From Saprospiraceae bacterium (lineage in GTDB: Bacteria > Bacteroidota > Bacteroidia > Chitinophagales > Saprospiraceae), in contig JACMMM010000002.1 of NCBI GenBank assembly GCA_014379065.1, positions 1 to 10,045 of the forward strand: 10,045 bases of DNA. The letters are read 5' to 3'. Of this stretch, positions 1 to 6,762 are shown piece by piece (position 1 is the stretch's first letter; each line of letters starts with the position of its first letter). A program made the position numbers and the translations under genes. The notes beneath the pieces were generated by a model that was not told the origin of the DNA, searched no databases, and saw only the letters and a list, made by a program, of their open reading frames with translations.

Positions 1-783
1 ACTTTTCAACGTTTACGGGTTCGGCCCTCCATCCCGAGACTATCGGGACTTCAGCCTGCCCATGGGTAGATCACCCGGTTTCGCGTCTACCCCCACTGAC
101 GGAGTCGCCCTGTTAAGGCTCGCTTTCGCTGTGCTTCCGTTCCTGAAGAACTTAGGCGTGCCAGTGAGGAGTAACTCGTAGGCTCATTATGCAAAAGGCA
201 CGCTGTCATTCCAAGTAAACTCGGAACTCCAACCGCTTGTAGGCGCATGGTTTCAGGGTCTTTTCACTCCTCTTCTCGAGGTTCTTTTCACCTTTCCCTT
301 ACGGTACTTGTTCGCTATCGGTCTCCTGGTGGTATTTAGGCTTGGCAGATGGTGCTGCCAGGTTCAGACAGGGTTTCTCCGGCCCCGCCCTACTCAGGGT
401 ACTGCTAGGTAGAATATGCATTCCAAATACGGGGCTATCACCCTCTGTGGCCGCTCTTTCCAAAGCGTTCTTTTATGCATAAACCGTCCACGTCGCAGCC
501 CTACAACCCCAGCGGGCACGCCCGCTGGTTTGGCCTCCTCCGCGTTCGCTCGCCACTACTTGCGGAATCACTTTTGTTTTCTTTTCCTCCTCCTACTTAG
601 ATGTTTCAGTTCGGAGGGTTGACTACGTATGTTCACAGGTCTTCAACCTGTGGGGTTCCCCCATTCGGACACGCGCGGATCAATCGGTCGTTTGCACCTA
701 CCCGCGCATTTTCGCAGCTTACCGCGTCCTTCGTCGTCCCCAGGAGCCAAGGCATCCCCCATGCGCCCTTATTCACTTCCTAC
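1..783 (-). rRNA. rrl: 23S ribosomal RNA, 5' portion (partial, runs off the left edge)
   Basis: Read on the minus strand, this stretch carries recognisable domain I and early domain II sequence of bacterial 23S rRNA: a GGGGGATGCCTTGGC block close to the 5' end, GACGAAGGACG soon after, GCGTGCCTTTTGCATAATG in the middle, and GTTGAAAAGT at the window edge. By analogy with E. coli, where a GGTGGATGCC block sits about 20-30 nt into the molecule, the mature 5' end should lie near 780-785, so the start is approximate. The window holds roughly the first 780 nt, about the same length as the E. coli counterpart, so no intervening sequence is apparent. The 3' part and any 5S gene lie beyond the left edge. 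There is no 16S gene on the upstream side, which is unusual. Open frames on either strand here are rRNA shadows. Confidence 0.96.
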
Positions 784-955
784 TCTTGCCTGGCCATATT
801 AGACCAAGTAATGTCATTCAAGCATCCTTACGGACCACTCGTTTGGCTCAATTACCTTTACTTTTCTACTTCTGTTCCTTCCAGTCTTGTCAATGAACTT
901 TTATCATAAAACCGCAACTTAAATAGGGCGGTATCTGATGTGCTTTTTCTTTTGG
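784..955 (-). other. 23S rRNA leader (precursor 5' region)
   Basis: This is the stretch between the predicted transcription start (near 955) and the mature 23S end. It contains no tRNA-like cloverleaf and no 16S 3' end (no GGATCACCTCC). It does contain a boxA-like element and a small potential hairpin with ACCGC at 911-915 and GCGGT at 928-932. In most bacteria this position would hold a 16S-23S internal spacer; here it acts as a free-standing leader. The 3' half (about 784-900) reads like the usual segment directly before a Bacteroidota 23S gene, so the unit may have kept the end of an ancestral spacer. The transcription start is inferred from the promoter position, not seen. Confidence 0.55.
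888..899 (-). promoter_or_regulatory. boxA-like rRNA antitermination element
   Basis: On the minus strand the sequence is AGTTCATTGACA. It resembles the GTTC(A/T)TTGACA motif commonly found before rRNA genes in Bacteroidota and, more loosely, E. coli boxA (TGCTCTTTAACA). It lies about 105 nt upstream of the mature 23S end and inside the predicted leader, where a Nus-factor antitermination site would be needed if 23S is transcribed on its own. Its function is inferred from sequence and position. Confidence 0.55.
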
Positions 956-960
956 GGCGG

Positions 961-993
961 CAAAGGTAGAAATCCAAACGGAGGAAGAACAAA
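961..993 (-). promoter_or_regulatory. Bacteroidota-type promoter for the 23S rRNA unit
   Basis: On the minus strand a TTTG (993-990) is followed after 21 nt by TACCTTTG (968-961). This matches the Bacteroidota housekeeping promoter, which has a TTTG or TTG near -33 and TAnnTTTG near -7. A/T-rich DNA lies upstream (about 1001-1040), as expected for a strong rRNA promoter. Transcription would start near 953-956, about 170 nt before the mature 23S end. A promoter this close to 23S, with a protein gene directly behind it, supports 23S being its own transcription unit. Confidence 0.7.
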
Positions 994-1009
994 CATTTGC
1001 AAAAGTTTT

Positions 1010-1038
1010 TTTGAAGGTTTTTAAAAACGCTATTTTTG
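1010..1038 (+). promoter_or_regulatory. Bacteroidota-type promoter for the DUF1963 gene
   Basis: A TTTG at 1010-1013 is followed after 17 nt by TATTTTTG at 1031-1038, a full match to TAnnTTTG. The spacing is at the short end of the usual range. The predicted start near 1044 leaves a leader of about 28 nt before the ATG at 1072. It stands back to back with the 23S promoter, with only 16 bp between the two -33 elements. Confidence 0.55.
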
Positions 1039-1071
1039 GCCTTAAAATCGGGCTAAACGCAGCTTTTCCTC

Positions 1072-1857
1072 ATGCAAATTAAACTTCCACAGGCCTTGGA
1101 GCCTTTCCGAGATCAATTGATCCAGACTCGACAGCCTTTTATTCAGATTACTTCTCAGGATGCACGCAAAACCAAACTTTGGGAAAGCAAGGTGGGTGGT
1201 GTACCGTATTTGCCCAAAAACATGGCGTGGCCAATGAGCCCTGAGGATCAGGCGCTTTTTTTCCTCGCTCAAATAAACTTTGCAGAAGTGCCGCCACTTG
1301 CACTGTTCCCTTCAAAAGGTATTCTGCAGTTTTTCATCCATGACAACGACTTGTACGGCATGGATTTCGATGACGGCGAAAACCCCGACACTTTTCGAGT
1401 CCTCTTTCATCCTGAGGTAGTAGAGAACGAATCGCTATTGCAAACAAAATTGCCAACCACCACTTGGGATGAGGCCCTGCTTCCGCACCACCCCGACGAA
1501 AGTTATCCGCTACTGTTTGGGCTTGCAGAGGAGGTCGTGCCGATTACGGACTTTCAATTTTACCAGCACTTCGGAAGCGAGTTTTTTCGACAGTTTGGAG
1601 AAAAGGAATGGGACGTGATGGGGGAATTGGAAAAATCGGTGCGGGCGCAAGGCCACAAGATTGGTGGGTATGCCTATTTCACCCAAGACGATCCACGCCG
1701 CTCCGACGACCCCATGCTCCTGCTTTTACAACTCGATTCAGACGAGCGCATGGACTTAATGTGGGGCGATATGGGGGTAGGCCACTTTTTCATACGCGAA
1801 AAAGACCTTGCCGCGTTGGATTTTTCGCGTGTATTATATGACTGGGACTGTCTTTAG
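1072..1857 (+). CDS. DUF1963 (YwqG-like) family protein
   Basis: A 261-residue cytoplasmic protein with no signal peptide or membrane segment. It matches the YwqG/DUF1963 pattern: SKVGGVPYLP with a following W-P (residues 40-54), FLAQINF (64-70), an ILQFF strand (84-88), HKIGGYAYFTQDDPR (195-209), a LLLQLDSD strand (217-224) and WGDMGVGHFFI near the end. Length is typical for the family. The molecular role of YwqG proteins is not established; they are widespread single-domain proteins and no enzymatic activity should be assumed. The ATG at 1072 fits a promoter match ending at 1038. No Shine-Dalgarno sequence is seen, which is normal in Bacteroidota. The gene is divergent from the 23S unit and convergent with the nucleotidyltransferase gene, so it is probably monocistronic. 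Confidence 0.85.
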   Translation: MQIKLPQALEPFRDQLIQTRQPFIQITSQDARKTKLWESKVGGVPYLPKNMAWPMSPEDQALFFLAQINFAEVPPLALFPSKGILQFFIHDNDLYGMDFDDGENPDTFRVLFHPEVVENESLLQTKLPTTTWDEALLPHHPDESYPLLFGLAEEVVPITDFQFYQHFGSEFFRQFGEKEWDVMGELEKSVRAQGHKIGGYAYFTQDDPRRSDDPMLLLLQLDSDERMDLMWGDMGVGHFFIREKDLAALDFSRVLYDWDCL

Positions 1858-1866
1858 AAGGAGGCC

Positions 1867-1899
1867 AAACCTCGTAGGTTTTCAAAACCTACGAGGTTT
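1867..1899. terminator. Perfect palindrome, likely bidirectional terminator
   Basis: The arms are 1867-1882 and 1884-1899, 16 bp each and perfectly complementary around a single C at 1883. The core is CCTCGTAGG with flanking A and T runs on both sides. It begins 9 nt after the DUF1963 stop and ends 6 nt before the stop of the opposing nucleotidyltransferase gene. In RNA from either strand it gives a GC-containing stem followed by a short U run, so it can serve both convergent genes. The near-complete symmetry also resembles a dispersed palindromic repeat. Confidence 0.75.
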
Positions 1900-1905
1900 T
1901 AATGT

Positions 1906-2781
1906 TTAAACGATTCGTTTCATTCCCGCCAATGCCGCCTGAACGGTAGCCTTGTCTTCCGGATAGGTGACTCCATACCATTGACTATTGCTATGGAGTA
2001 CTCGGACACGAGCATCGCCGGATTCGACGAGGTTGTTGATGATGGTTGGAATGTAAAATTCAGCCTTTGGATTCGTCTGGTTCGCGTGTACGAAAGCGCG
2101 AAATTGTGCTTCTATATGGTTCAAAATCGAATGGTGTACCCCCCACAGATTCATGGAAACAGGCGTTTCGTCGGGCAAAAAATGTCGTCCTGTTTCATCC
2201 ATAAAATGGATGCCATCTATATGGCGCTCAACTTTGGAGCGCTCGGTCACTCCGCTTAAAAATTCATTGCCGTCTAAGGAACAAACCCCGCGCGATACCG
2301 CACCGTTTTCTGACAGGGTATTGCCCAGTTGGTAGGCCACCATGCCGTACTCCTTGGGAGAACAATGGTTTTGCAAGAAATCACTGAGATTCTGGAAGGC
2401 GTCTTCGCCATAAAAATCATCAGCGTTGACCGTGGCGAACGGTTCATTCAGCAGGTGTTTGGCGCAAAGAATGGCATGGCCAGTGCCCCAAGGTTTTTCG
2501 CGCTGGGGTTTTTCAGCTAGCCAATCAAGGCAGGAATCATATTCTTGAAAGGCGTATTCTGTTCGGATTTTGGACTCCACTCGATGGCCAACTTTTTCGC
2601 GGAAAGCCGCTTCGATCTCTTTCCGAATCACAAAAACGACTTTACCGAACCCCGCCTGAATCGCATAATGCACAGAATATTCCAATATAGCCTCGCCGCC
2701 GGGGCCTATGCCGTCTACTTGTTTCAACCCGCCATAGCGCGAGCCGATGCCAGCGGCCATAATCAAAAGTGTTGGTTGCAT
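1906..2781 (-). CDS. Sugar-phosphate nucleotidyltransferase (NTP_transferase family)
   Basis: A 291-residue cytoplasmic protein with the fold signature of sugar-1-phosphate nucleotidyltransferases. The N-terminal nucleotide-binding loop is LIMAAGIGSRYGG followed by LKQ (residues 6-21), WGTGHA at 98-103 lies in the active-site region, and NADDFYG (119-125) carries the expected metal-binding aspartates. SMNLWG (209-214) and WYGVTYPEDK (268-277) follow in the expected order. Such enzymes join a sugar 1-phosphate to an NTP, giving an NDP-sugar for cell-surface polysaccharide or cell wall synthesis. The sugar and the nucleotide cannot be read from the sequence, and no pathway partner adjoins it. 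The ATG at 2781 is preferred because the next Met (residue 8) would cut into the first beta strand. A weak -7-like GACTTTTG lies at 2828-2821 on the minus strand with no well-placed -33 element. Confidence 0.85.
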   Translation of the reverse strand: MQPTLLIMAAGIGSRYGGLKQVDGIGPGGEAILEYSVHYAIQAGFGKVVFVIRKEIEAAFREKVGHRVESKIRTEYAFQEYDSCLDWLAEKPQREKPWGTGHAILCAKHLLNEPFATVNADDFYGEDAFQNLSDFLQNHCSPKEYGMVAYQLGNTLSENGAVSRGVCSLDGNEFLSGVTERSKVERHIDGIHFMDETGRHFLPDETPVSMNLWGVHHSILNHIEAQFRAFVHANQTNPKAEFYIPTIINNLVESGDARVRVLHSNSQWYGVTYPEDKATVQAALAGMKRIV

Positions 2782-2919
2782 ATTTTACTTGTTCGTTGGT
2801 GAAGCGACGGATTTGAGGGGCAAAAGTCGGAAAGGCGGGGACATTTTACAGCATAGTGCAAAATCAAGTAAGAAATACCAGTCTCCACCCCCATTTCACT
2901 ATCGTCTGCATTCCTTTTC

Positions 2920-2927
2920 TATTTTTG
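2920..2927 (+). promoter_or_regulatory. Promoter -7 element for the GH3 gene
   Basis: TATTTTTG is a full match to the Bacteroidota -7 consensus TAnnTTTG, 16 nt before the ATG at 2944. The predicted 5' leader would be only about 10 nt. The -33 position has only a weak TTTC near 2894, so the match rests on the -7 element and its location. Confidence 0.45.
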
Positions 2928-2943
2928 CCCAAACTTTTTCTTG

Positions 2944-5211
2944 ATGAACAAATTTCGCATACCGATTACGCTCCTAGCCCTTTGCTTAACGCTGTCTTTT
3001 TCAACCGTTTTTGCACAAAAAACTTCTGTGCAAAACATCGAAAGCCGCGTGGAAACCCTGCTCGCCAAAATGACGCTCGATGAAAAGATAGGCCAACTGA
3101 ATCAAGTGCCGGGCGATATAAGTACGGGCACTGACGTCAAAAAAGACGATCTCCTTTCCCAAATACGCACCGGTAAAATTGGCTCGCTGCTTTCGCACAC
3201 CAATTTCCAAAACAAGATCATCATGCAGCGTGTAGCCGTCAGCGAAGCGCGCCTCGGAATCCCGCTTGTTTTTGGTTTCGATGTCATCCACGGCTACAAA
3301 ACCATTTTCCCCATTCCACTGGCGCAGGCTGCCAGTTGGGACATGGGTCTCATTGAGCGCATTGAGCGCATCGCCGCAGAAGAAGCCAGCGCCGATGGTC
3401 AGAATTGGACTTTTTCTCCGATGGTAGACGTGTCGCGCGATCCGCGTTGGGGGCGCGTGATGGAGGGCGCAGGCGAAGATCCTTACCTCGGTAGCCGTGT
3501 GGCGGAAGCTCGAGTCCGCGGGTTTCAAGGGGACGATTTGGCTGCAAAAAACACGGTTGCAGCTTGTACCAAACACTTCGCAGGTTACGGCTTTACAGAG
3601 GCCGGGCGCGACTACAACACCGTAGATATGAGTGATCAGCGTCTCCACGAAATTGTACTTCCCCCCTTTCAGGCCGCTGCCGATGCGGGTTCGGCCACTT
3701 TTATGAATGCCTTCAATACGCTCAATGGTGTTCCTGCCAGCATGAACAAAAACCTGATCACTAATATTTTACGCGGCGAATGGGGCTGGAAAGGTATGGT
3801 GGTCAGTGATTGGAATTCTTTTGGCGAAACCATTGTACACGGTGCAGCAGAAGACGACATAGATGCTTCCGTCAAATGCCTTTCAGCAGGCAGTGATATG
3901 GATATGGCGGGCGGCACTTTCCAGCGCGGCCTGAAAAAGGCGCTAGAAAGTGGCCGCGTCACACAAGCCCAAATAGACGAGGCGGTGCGTCGCGTGTTGC
4001 GCTTCAAATTCTCCCTTGGTCTTTTCGACGATCCTTTCCGATACCTGAACCAGAAACGCCACGACGAGACCTTGGAAAAACCAGAATACCGCCAAGTCGC
4101 CCGAGAAGCCGCAGCGAAAAGTATGGTATTGCTTAAAAACGATGGAGGCCTTCTGCCACTCACGGAAGGCAGCCGATTTAAAAAAATTGCCATTATTGGC
4201 CCTTATGCCGACAGCAAAGGAGACAAGGACTATATGAGTTTTTGGACGCTGGGTCTGGGGATGCGGGCGTATGATTCCACCAAAGTGGTTCGCCCGGCTC
4301 AAGCACTTAAGCCAGCGCTTGAAAAACTTGGGTTCGAAGTCACCGTGACAGAAATCTGCCTCGATGCCACCTGTACAGAAAAGGATTATTCCACGGCCAT
4401 CAATGCCGCGCGGGAGGCTGACATCGTGATTGCCTGTGTGGGCGAGCGCGGACTTGATTGCGGCGAAAGTCGCTGTGTGGCTAGTCTGGAACTGCCGAGG
4501 AAGCAAGACCTTATCTTGAGTATCGTGGGCCGATTGAGCAAACCTACGGTAATGGTGCTGTTCAACAGTCGGCCTTTAGTATTTGAATGGGCCAATCAAA
4601 ATATACCAGCCATTCTCGTCGCTTGGCAACCTGGTTTTGAAACAGGAAATGCGCTTGCGGATGTGCTCACGGGAAAAGTGAACCCCTCGGGCAAACTCCC
4701 CGTTACGTTCCCGCGCTCGCTGGGTCAGGTTCCGATTTACTACAACCAGCTCAACACCGGTCGCCCGCAACAGCAGCAAGGTCAAATGTGGACGAGCGGT
4801 TATCTTGATTCACCCACCAGCCCGGCCTACCCGTTTGGATTTGGATTGAGTTACACAAAGTACTCGTATTCAGACCTTAAGATCAGCAAATCGCAATACA
4901 AGATGGGTGAAACGGTGGAGGTTTCCGTCACCGTGACCAATGTCGGCGACCAAGCAGGAGAAGAAATTGTACAATGCTACACCCGCGATTTGGCGGCAGA
5001 TATTGCCCGCCCAGTAAAGGAGCTAAAAGGTTTTGAAAAGATAAAGCTCGCGGCTGGCGAAAGTCGTGTTGTAACGTTCAGGCTTTCTGAAAAAGACCTT
5101 TCATACTGGAACAACGAACTGAAATGGAAAGCCGATCCCGGAAAATTCAAGGTTTTTGTGGGCGGAAATTCCAGGGATGTTAAGGAGGGGGAGTTTGAGT
5201 TGGTTCGGTGA
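2944..5211 (+). CDS. bglX: Periplasmic beta-glucosidase, glycoside hydrolase family 3 (BglX-type)
   Basis: A 755-residue exported glycosidase, close to E. coli BglX in length. A type I signal peptide ends near VFA|Q (about residue 24) and no lipobox is seen. The GH3 N-terminal barrel includes FDVIHG (Asp about 113), RDPRWGR with EGAGEDPYL (about 166-182), the KHFAGYG substrate-binding motif (about 210-216) and the nucleophile Asp in VVSDWNS (about residue 289, codon 3808-3810). The C-terminal GH3 domain runs from about 390 to 600; the Glu in CGES (about 508) is the best acid/base candidate. A fibronectin III-like domain closes the protein (about 650-750). The enzyme should release glucose from beta-linked oligosaccharides in the periplasm. 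ATG 2944 is preferred over the in-frame TTG at 2941. No SusC/SusD or other glycosidase genes adjoin it, so it looks like a stand-alone gene. Confidence 0.92.
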   Translation: MNKFRIPITLLALCLTLSFSTVFAQKTSVQNIESRVETLLAKMTLDEKIGQLNQVPGDISTGTDVKKDDLLSQIRTGKIGSLLSHTNFQNKIIMQRVAVSEARLGIPLVFGFDVIHGYKTIFPIPLAQAASWDMGLIERIERIAAEEASADGQNWTFSPMVDVSRDPRWGRVMEGAGEDPYLGSRVAEARVRGFQGDDLAAKNTVAACTKHFAGYGFTEAGRDYNTVDMSDQRLHEIVLPPFQAAADAGSATFMNAFNTLNGVPASMNKNLITNILRGEWGWKGMVVSDWNSFGETIVHGAAEDDIDASVKCLSAGSDMDMAGGTFQRGLKKALESGRVTQAQIDEAVRRVLRFKFSLGLFDDPFRYLNQKRHDETLEKPEYRQVAREAAAKSMVLLKNDGGLLPLTEGSRFKKIAIIGPYADSKGDKDYMSFWTLGLGMRAYDSTKVVRPAQALKPALEKLGFEVTVTEICLDATCTEKDYSTAINAAREADIVIACVGERGLDCGESRCVASLELPRKQDLILSIVGRLSKPTVMVLFNSRPLVFEWANQNIPAILVAWQPGFETGNALADVLTGKVNPSGKLPVTFPRSLGQVPIYYNQLNTGRPQQQQGQMWTSGYLDSPTSPAYPFGFGLSYTKYSYSDLKISKSQYKMGETVEVSVTVTNVGDQAGEEIVQCYTRDLAADIARPVKELKGFEKIKLAAGESRVVTFRLSEKDLSYWNNELKWKADPGKFKVFVGGNSRDVKEGEFELVR

Positions 5212-5213
5212 AA

Positions 5214-5286
5214 AATATCCAATATCCAAGGGAATATCCAAGGGAATATCCAATATCCAACAAGGAATTTCCAATGTCCAAGTAGG
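5214..5286 (+). repeat. AANNTCC heptamer array, left side of the bglX-permease gap
   Basis: Starting 3 nt after the bglX stop, seven-base units follow one another: AATATCC at 5214, 5221, 5233, 5245 and 5252, two 5-nt AAGGG spacers at 5228 and 5240, then the variants AACAAGG, AATTTCC, AATGTCC and AAGTAGG from 5259 to 5286. The last part forms the left arm of the inverted repeat described separately. The same heptamer family appears twice inside the E2 gene. Confidence 0.8.
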
Positions 5287-5392
5287 CGTTGGGCTCAGTC
5301 ACTCACATTGGCATCTCGACAATGAATATTAACAAATACCAAGCTCGGAGCTTACTTGGACATTGGAAATTCCTTGTTGGATATTGGATATT
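5245..5392. repeat. 40-bp perfect inverted repeat with 68-bp centre (terminator or MITE-like element)
   Basis: Bases 5245-5284 are the exact reverse complement of 5353-5392 (40 of 40 by hand). The centre, 5285-5352, is unrelated sequence except for a small AAGCTC/GAGCTT palindrome at 5341-5353. The arms consist of AANNTCC heptamers. The element fills the gap between the convergent bglX (stop 5211) and permease (stop 5395) genes, so a transcript from either side could fold into a very long hairpin. It could be a terminator, a repeat-derived non-autonomous element, or both. It encodes no transposase, and I found no clear target-site duplication. Confidence 0.8.
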
Positions 5393-5394
5393 TA

Positions 5395-6723
5395 TCACCT
5401 CCTCGTTTTCTTCTGAAAAAACAACCAATACGCCAAAAGTCCCGCTACCACTACGACCAGCCCAGCAAGCGCTTTTTCCCAGCTTCCCACGATATTAAAG
5501 CACACAAACCACGCGCAAATGCCGACAAAAACAATCGGCGTGAGCGGGTACAGTGTGGTGCGGTAACTGCGTTCTGCATCGGGCCGTTTTTTACGAAAAA
5601 CAAAAATGGTCGTCCCCACCAGCATCAGCCCAATCCAATCGAGAAAAGTAACGTACTCAATCAGGTCATTGAAAGTGCCCCAGAAAAAAAGCAGGAACAA
5701 CGCCCAAACGCTTTGAATGAGCATGGCCCACATAGGTGTGCGCCACTTTGGATGAACCTCGGCGAGCTTGGAAAAGAAAACGCCGTCTTTTGCCATGGCA
5801 TAATACATCCTGGGCGCAGTGACGGAATAAACGCCGATACTGCCAAAGGTGCTTAGCGCAATGAGCAAAGCCATCAAGGTGCCGCCCCAGGTGGTCACAG
5901 TATTCATCGCATTAGCGGCTACTGTCTTGGAGTTAGCGATTTGTTCCACGGGAAGCAGACGCATATAGGCCACGTTTGCCAATACATATACGAGCGTTAT
6001 GACGATTGCCCCCAAAATCATGGCTCGCGGCACGGTACGCTGGGGGTTCTTAGTTTCACCGGCCATATAAGAAGCGTGTTGCCAGCCGCCGTAACTCCAC
6101 AATACGCCAATGAAGCCCAGCGCAAAAGCGCTCATCAGATTGTCGGGTGGGGTATTGGCAAAACTGCTGGTGGCGTTCGCGGCCTCCGCTTGCGGGTTGG
6201 CAAAAAACCATCCAGCGCCGATAATCATCGCCAGACCGACGAGTTTAGCCCCGCCAAACAAATTGGCAATCCACTCCCCGATTTGCACCCCAAATAGGTT
6301 GACAATGGTGAGGATAATAATGATCCCGGCTGCCAACGGTAATTCCCAAGCACTGTCTCGCCCTGTTCCGTAGAGGTAGCATAAATGCTCTGAACACACC
6401 AATGCCAGCGCCGCAATGGCACCTGCCGTGCTGCAAAAAAGGATAAACCAACCATAGAGAAACCCGACCACATCGCCATAGGCCTCCCGCAGGTATACAT
6501 AAAGTCCGCCCGCGCCGGGAAACATCCCGCCCATTTCAGCGAACGTAAGTGCGCCCGCCAAGGCTACCACACCGCCCAAGACCCACAACCCGATGACATA
6601 TTCGGGCAAATGAACCTGAGCGGCAACGTTACCGGGTGTTCGGAAAATACCGCTGCCAATGGTGCAGCCGATGGCGATCATCGTGAGGCCATAAAGCGAA
6701 AGCGAGCGGCGGAGTTCGGACAT
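5395..6723 (-). CDS. APC-superfamily amino acid permease
   Basis: A 442-residue inner-membrane protein with about 12 hydrophobic segments. The first transmembrane region has the family motif GCTIGSGIF (residues 19-27), whose GSGIF stretch forms the unwound substrate-binding part of helix 1 in LeuT-fold carriers. MAGETKNPQRTVPRA (about 220-235) matches the conserved GETKNP/R-IPRA loop, and the C terminus is short and basic (KKTRR). Members of this branch move amino acids by proton coupling or exchange, and SteT- and LAT-like exchangers are the nearest named types. The substrate cannot be inferred. It starts 39 bp after the stop of the W-repeat gene and is probably the third gene of its operon. 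Its stop codon lies 2 nt from the 40-bp inverted repeat, which may end the operon transcript. Confidence 0.88.
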   Translation of the reverse strand: MSELRRSLSLYGLTMIAIGCTIGSGIFRTPGNVAAQVHLPEYVIGLWVLGGVVALAGALTFAEMGGMFPGAGGLYVYLREAYGDVVGFLYGWFILFCSTAGAIAALALVCSEHLCYLYGTGRDSAWELPLAAGIIIILTIVNLFGVQIGEWIANLFGGAKLVGLAMIIGAGWFFANPQAEAANATSSFANTPPDNLMSAFALGFIGVLWSYGGWQHASYMAGETKNPQRTVPRAMILGAIVITLVYVLANVAYMRLLPVEQIANSKTVAANAMNTVTTWGGTLMALLIALSTFGSIGVYSVTAPRMYYAMAKDGVFFSKLAEVHPKWRTPMWAMLIQSVWALFLLFFWGTFNDLIEYVTFLDWIGLMLVGTTIFVFRKKRPDAERSYRTTLYPLTPIVFVGICAWFVCFNIVGSWEKALAGLVVVVAGLLAYWLFFQKKTRR

Positions 6724-6762
6724 GGAGCGGTGATTTGTGTAACGGGTGATTTGGTGATGGGG

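Noticed and set aside
416..909. Two plus-strand open frames of 68 and 102 codons
   Set aside because: They lie antisense to the 23S rRNA gene and its leader; similar false proteins are commonly predicted opposite rRNA genes.
784..1071. Possible tRNA or 16S remnant upstream of 23S
   Set aside because: No cloverleaf with a T-arm GTTCRANNC and no 16S anti-Shine-Dalgarno end was found on either strand.
2821..2862. Promoter for the nucleotidyltransferase gene
   Set aside because: The GACTTTTG match has a mismatch in the first position and the only nearby TTTG is 30 nt away, outside the usual spacing; not listed as a feature.
3001..3648. Minus-strand open frame of 215 codons
   Set aside because: It is fully antisense to the well-supported bglX signal and catalytic region, shows no family motifs, and reflects codon bias of the true gene.
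3669..4506. Overlapping minus-strand frames of 174 and 187 codons
   Set aside because: Both are antisense to bglX and their translations show no recognisable domain pattern.
5289..5856. Plus-strand frames of 69 and 166 codons overlapping the inverted repeat and the permease gene
   Set aside because: They start within the repeat and run antisense to the permease, and have no motif support.
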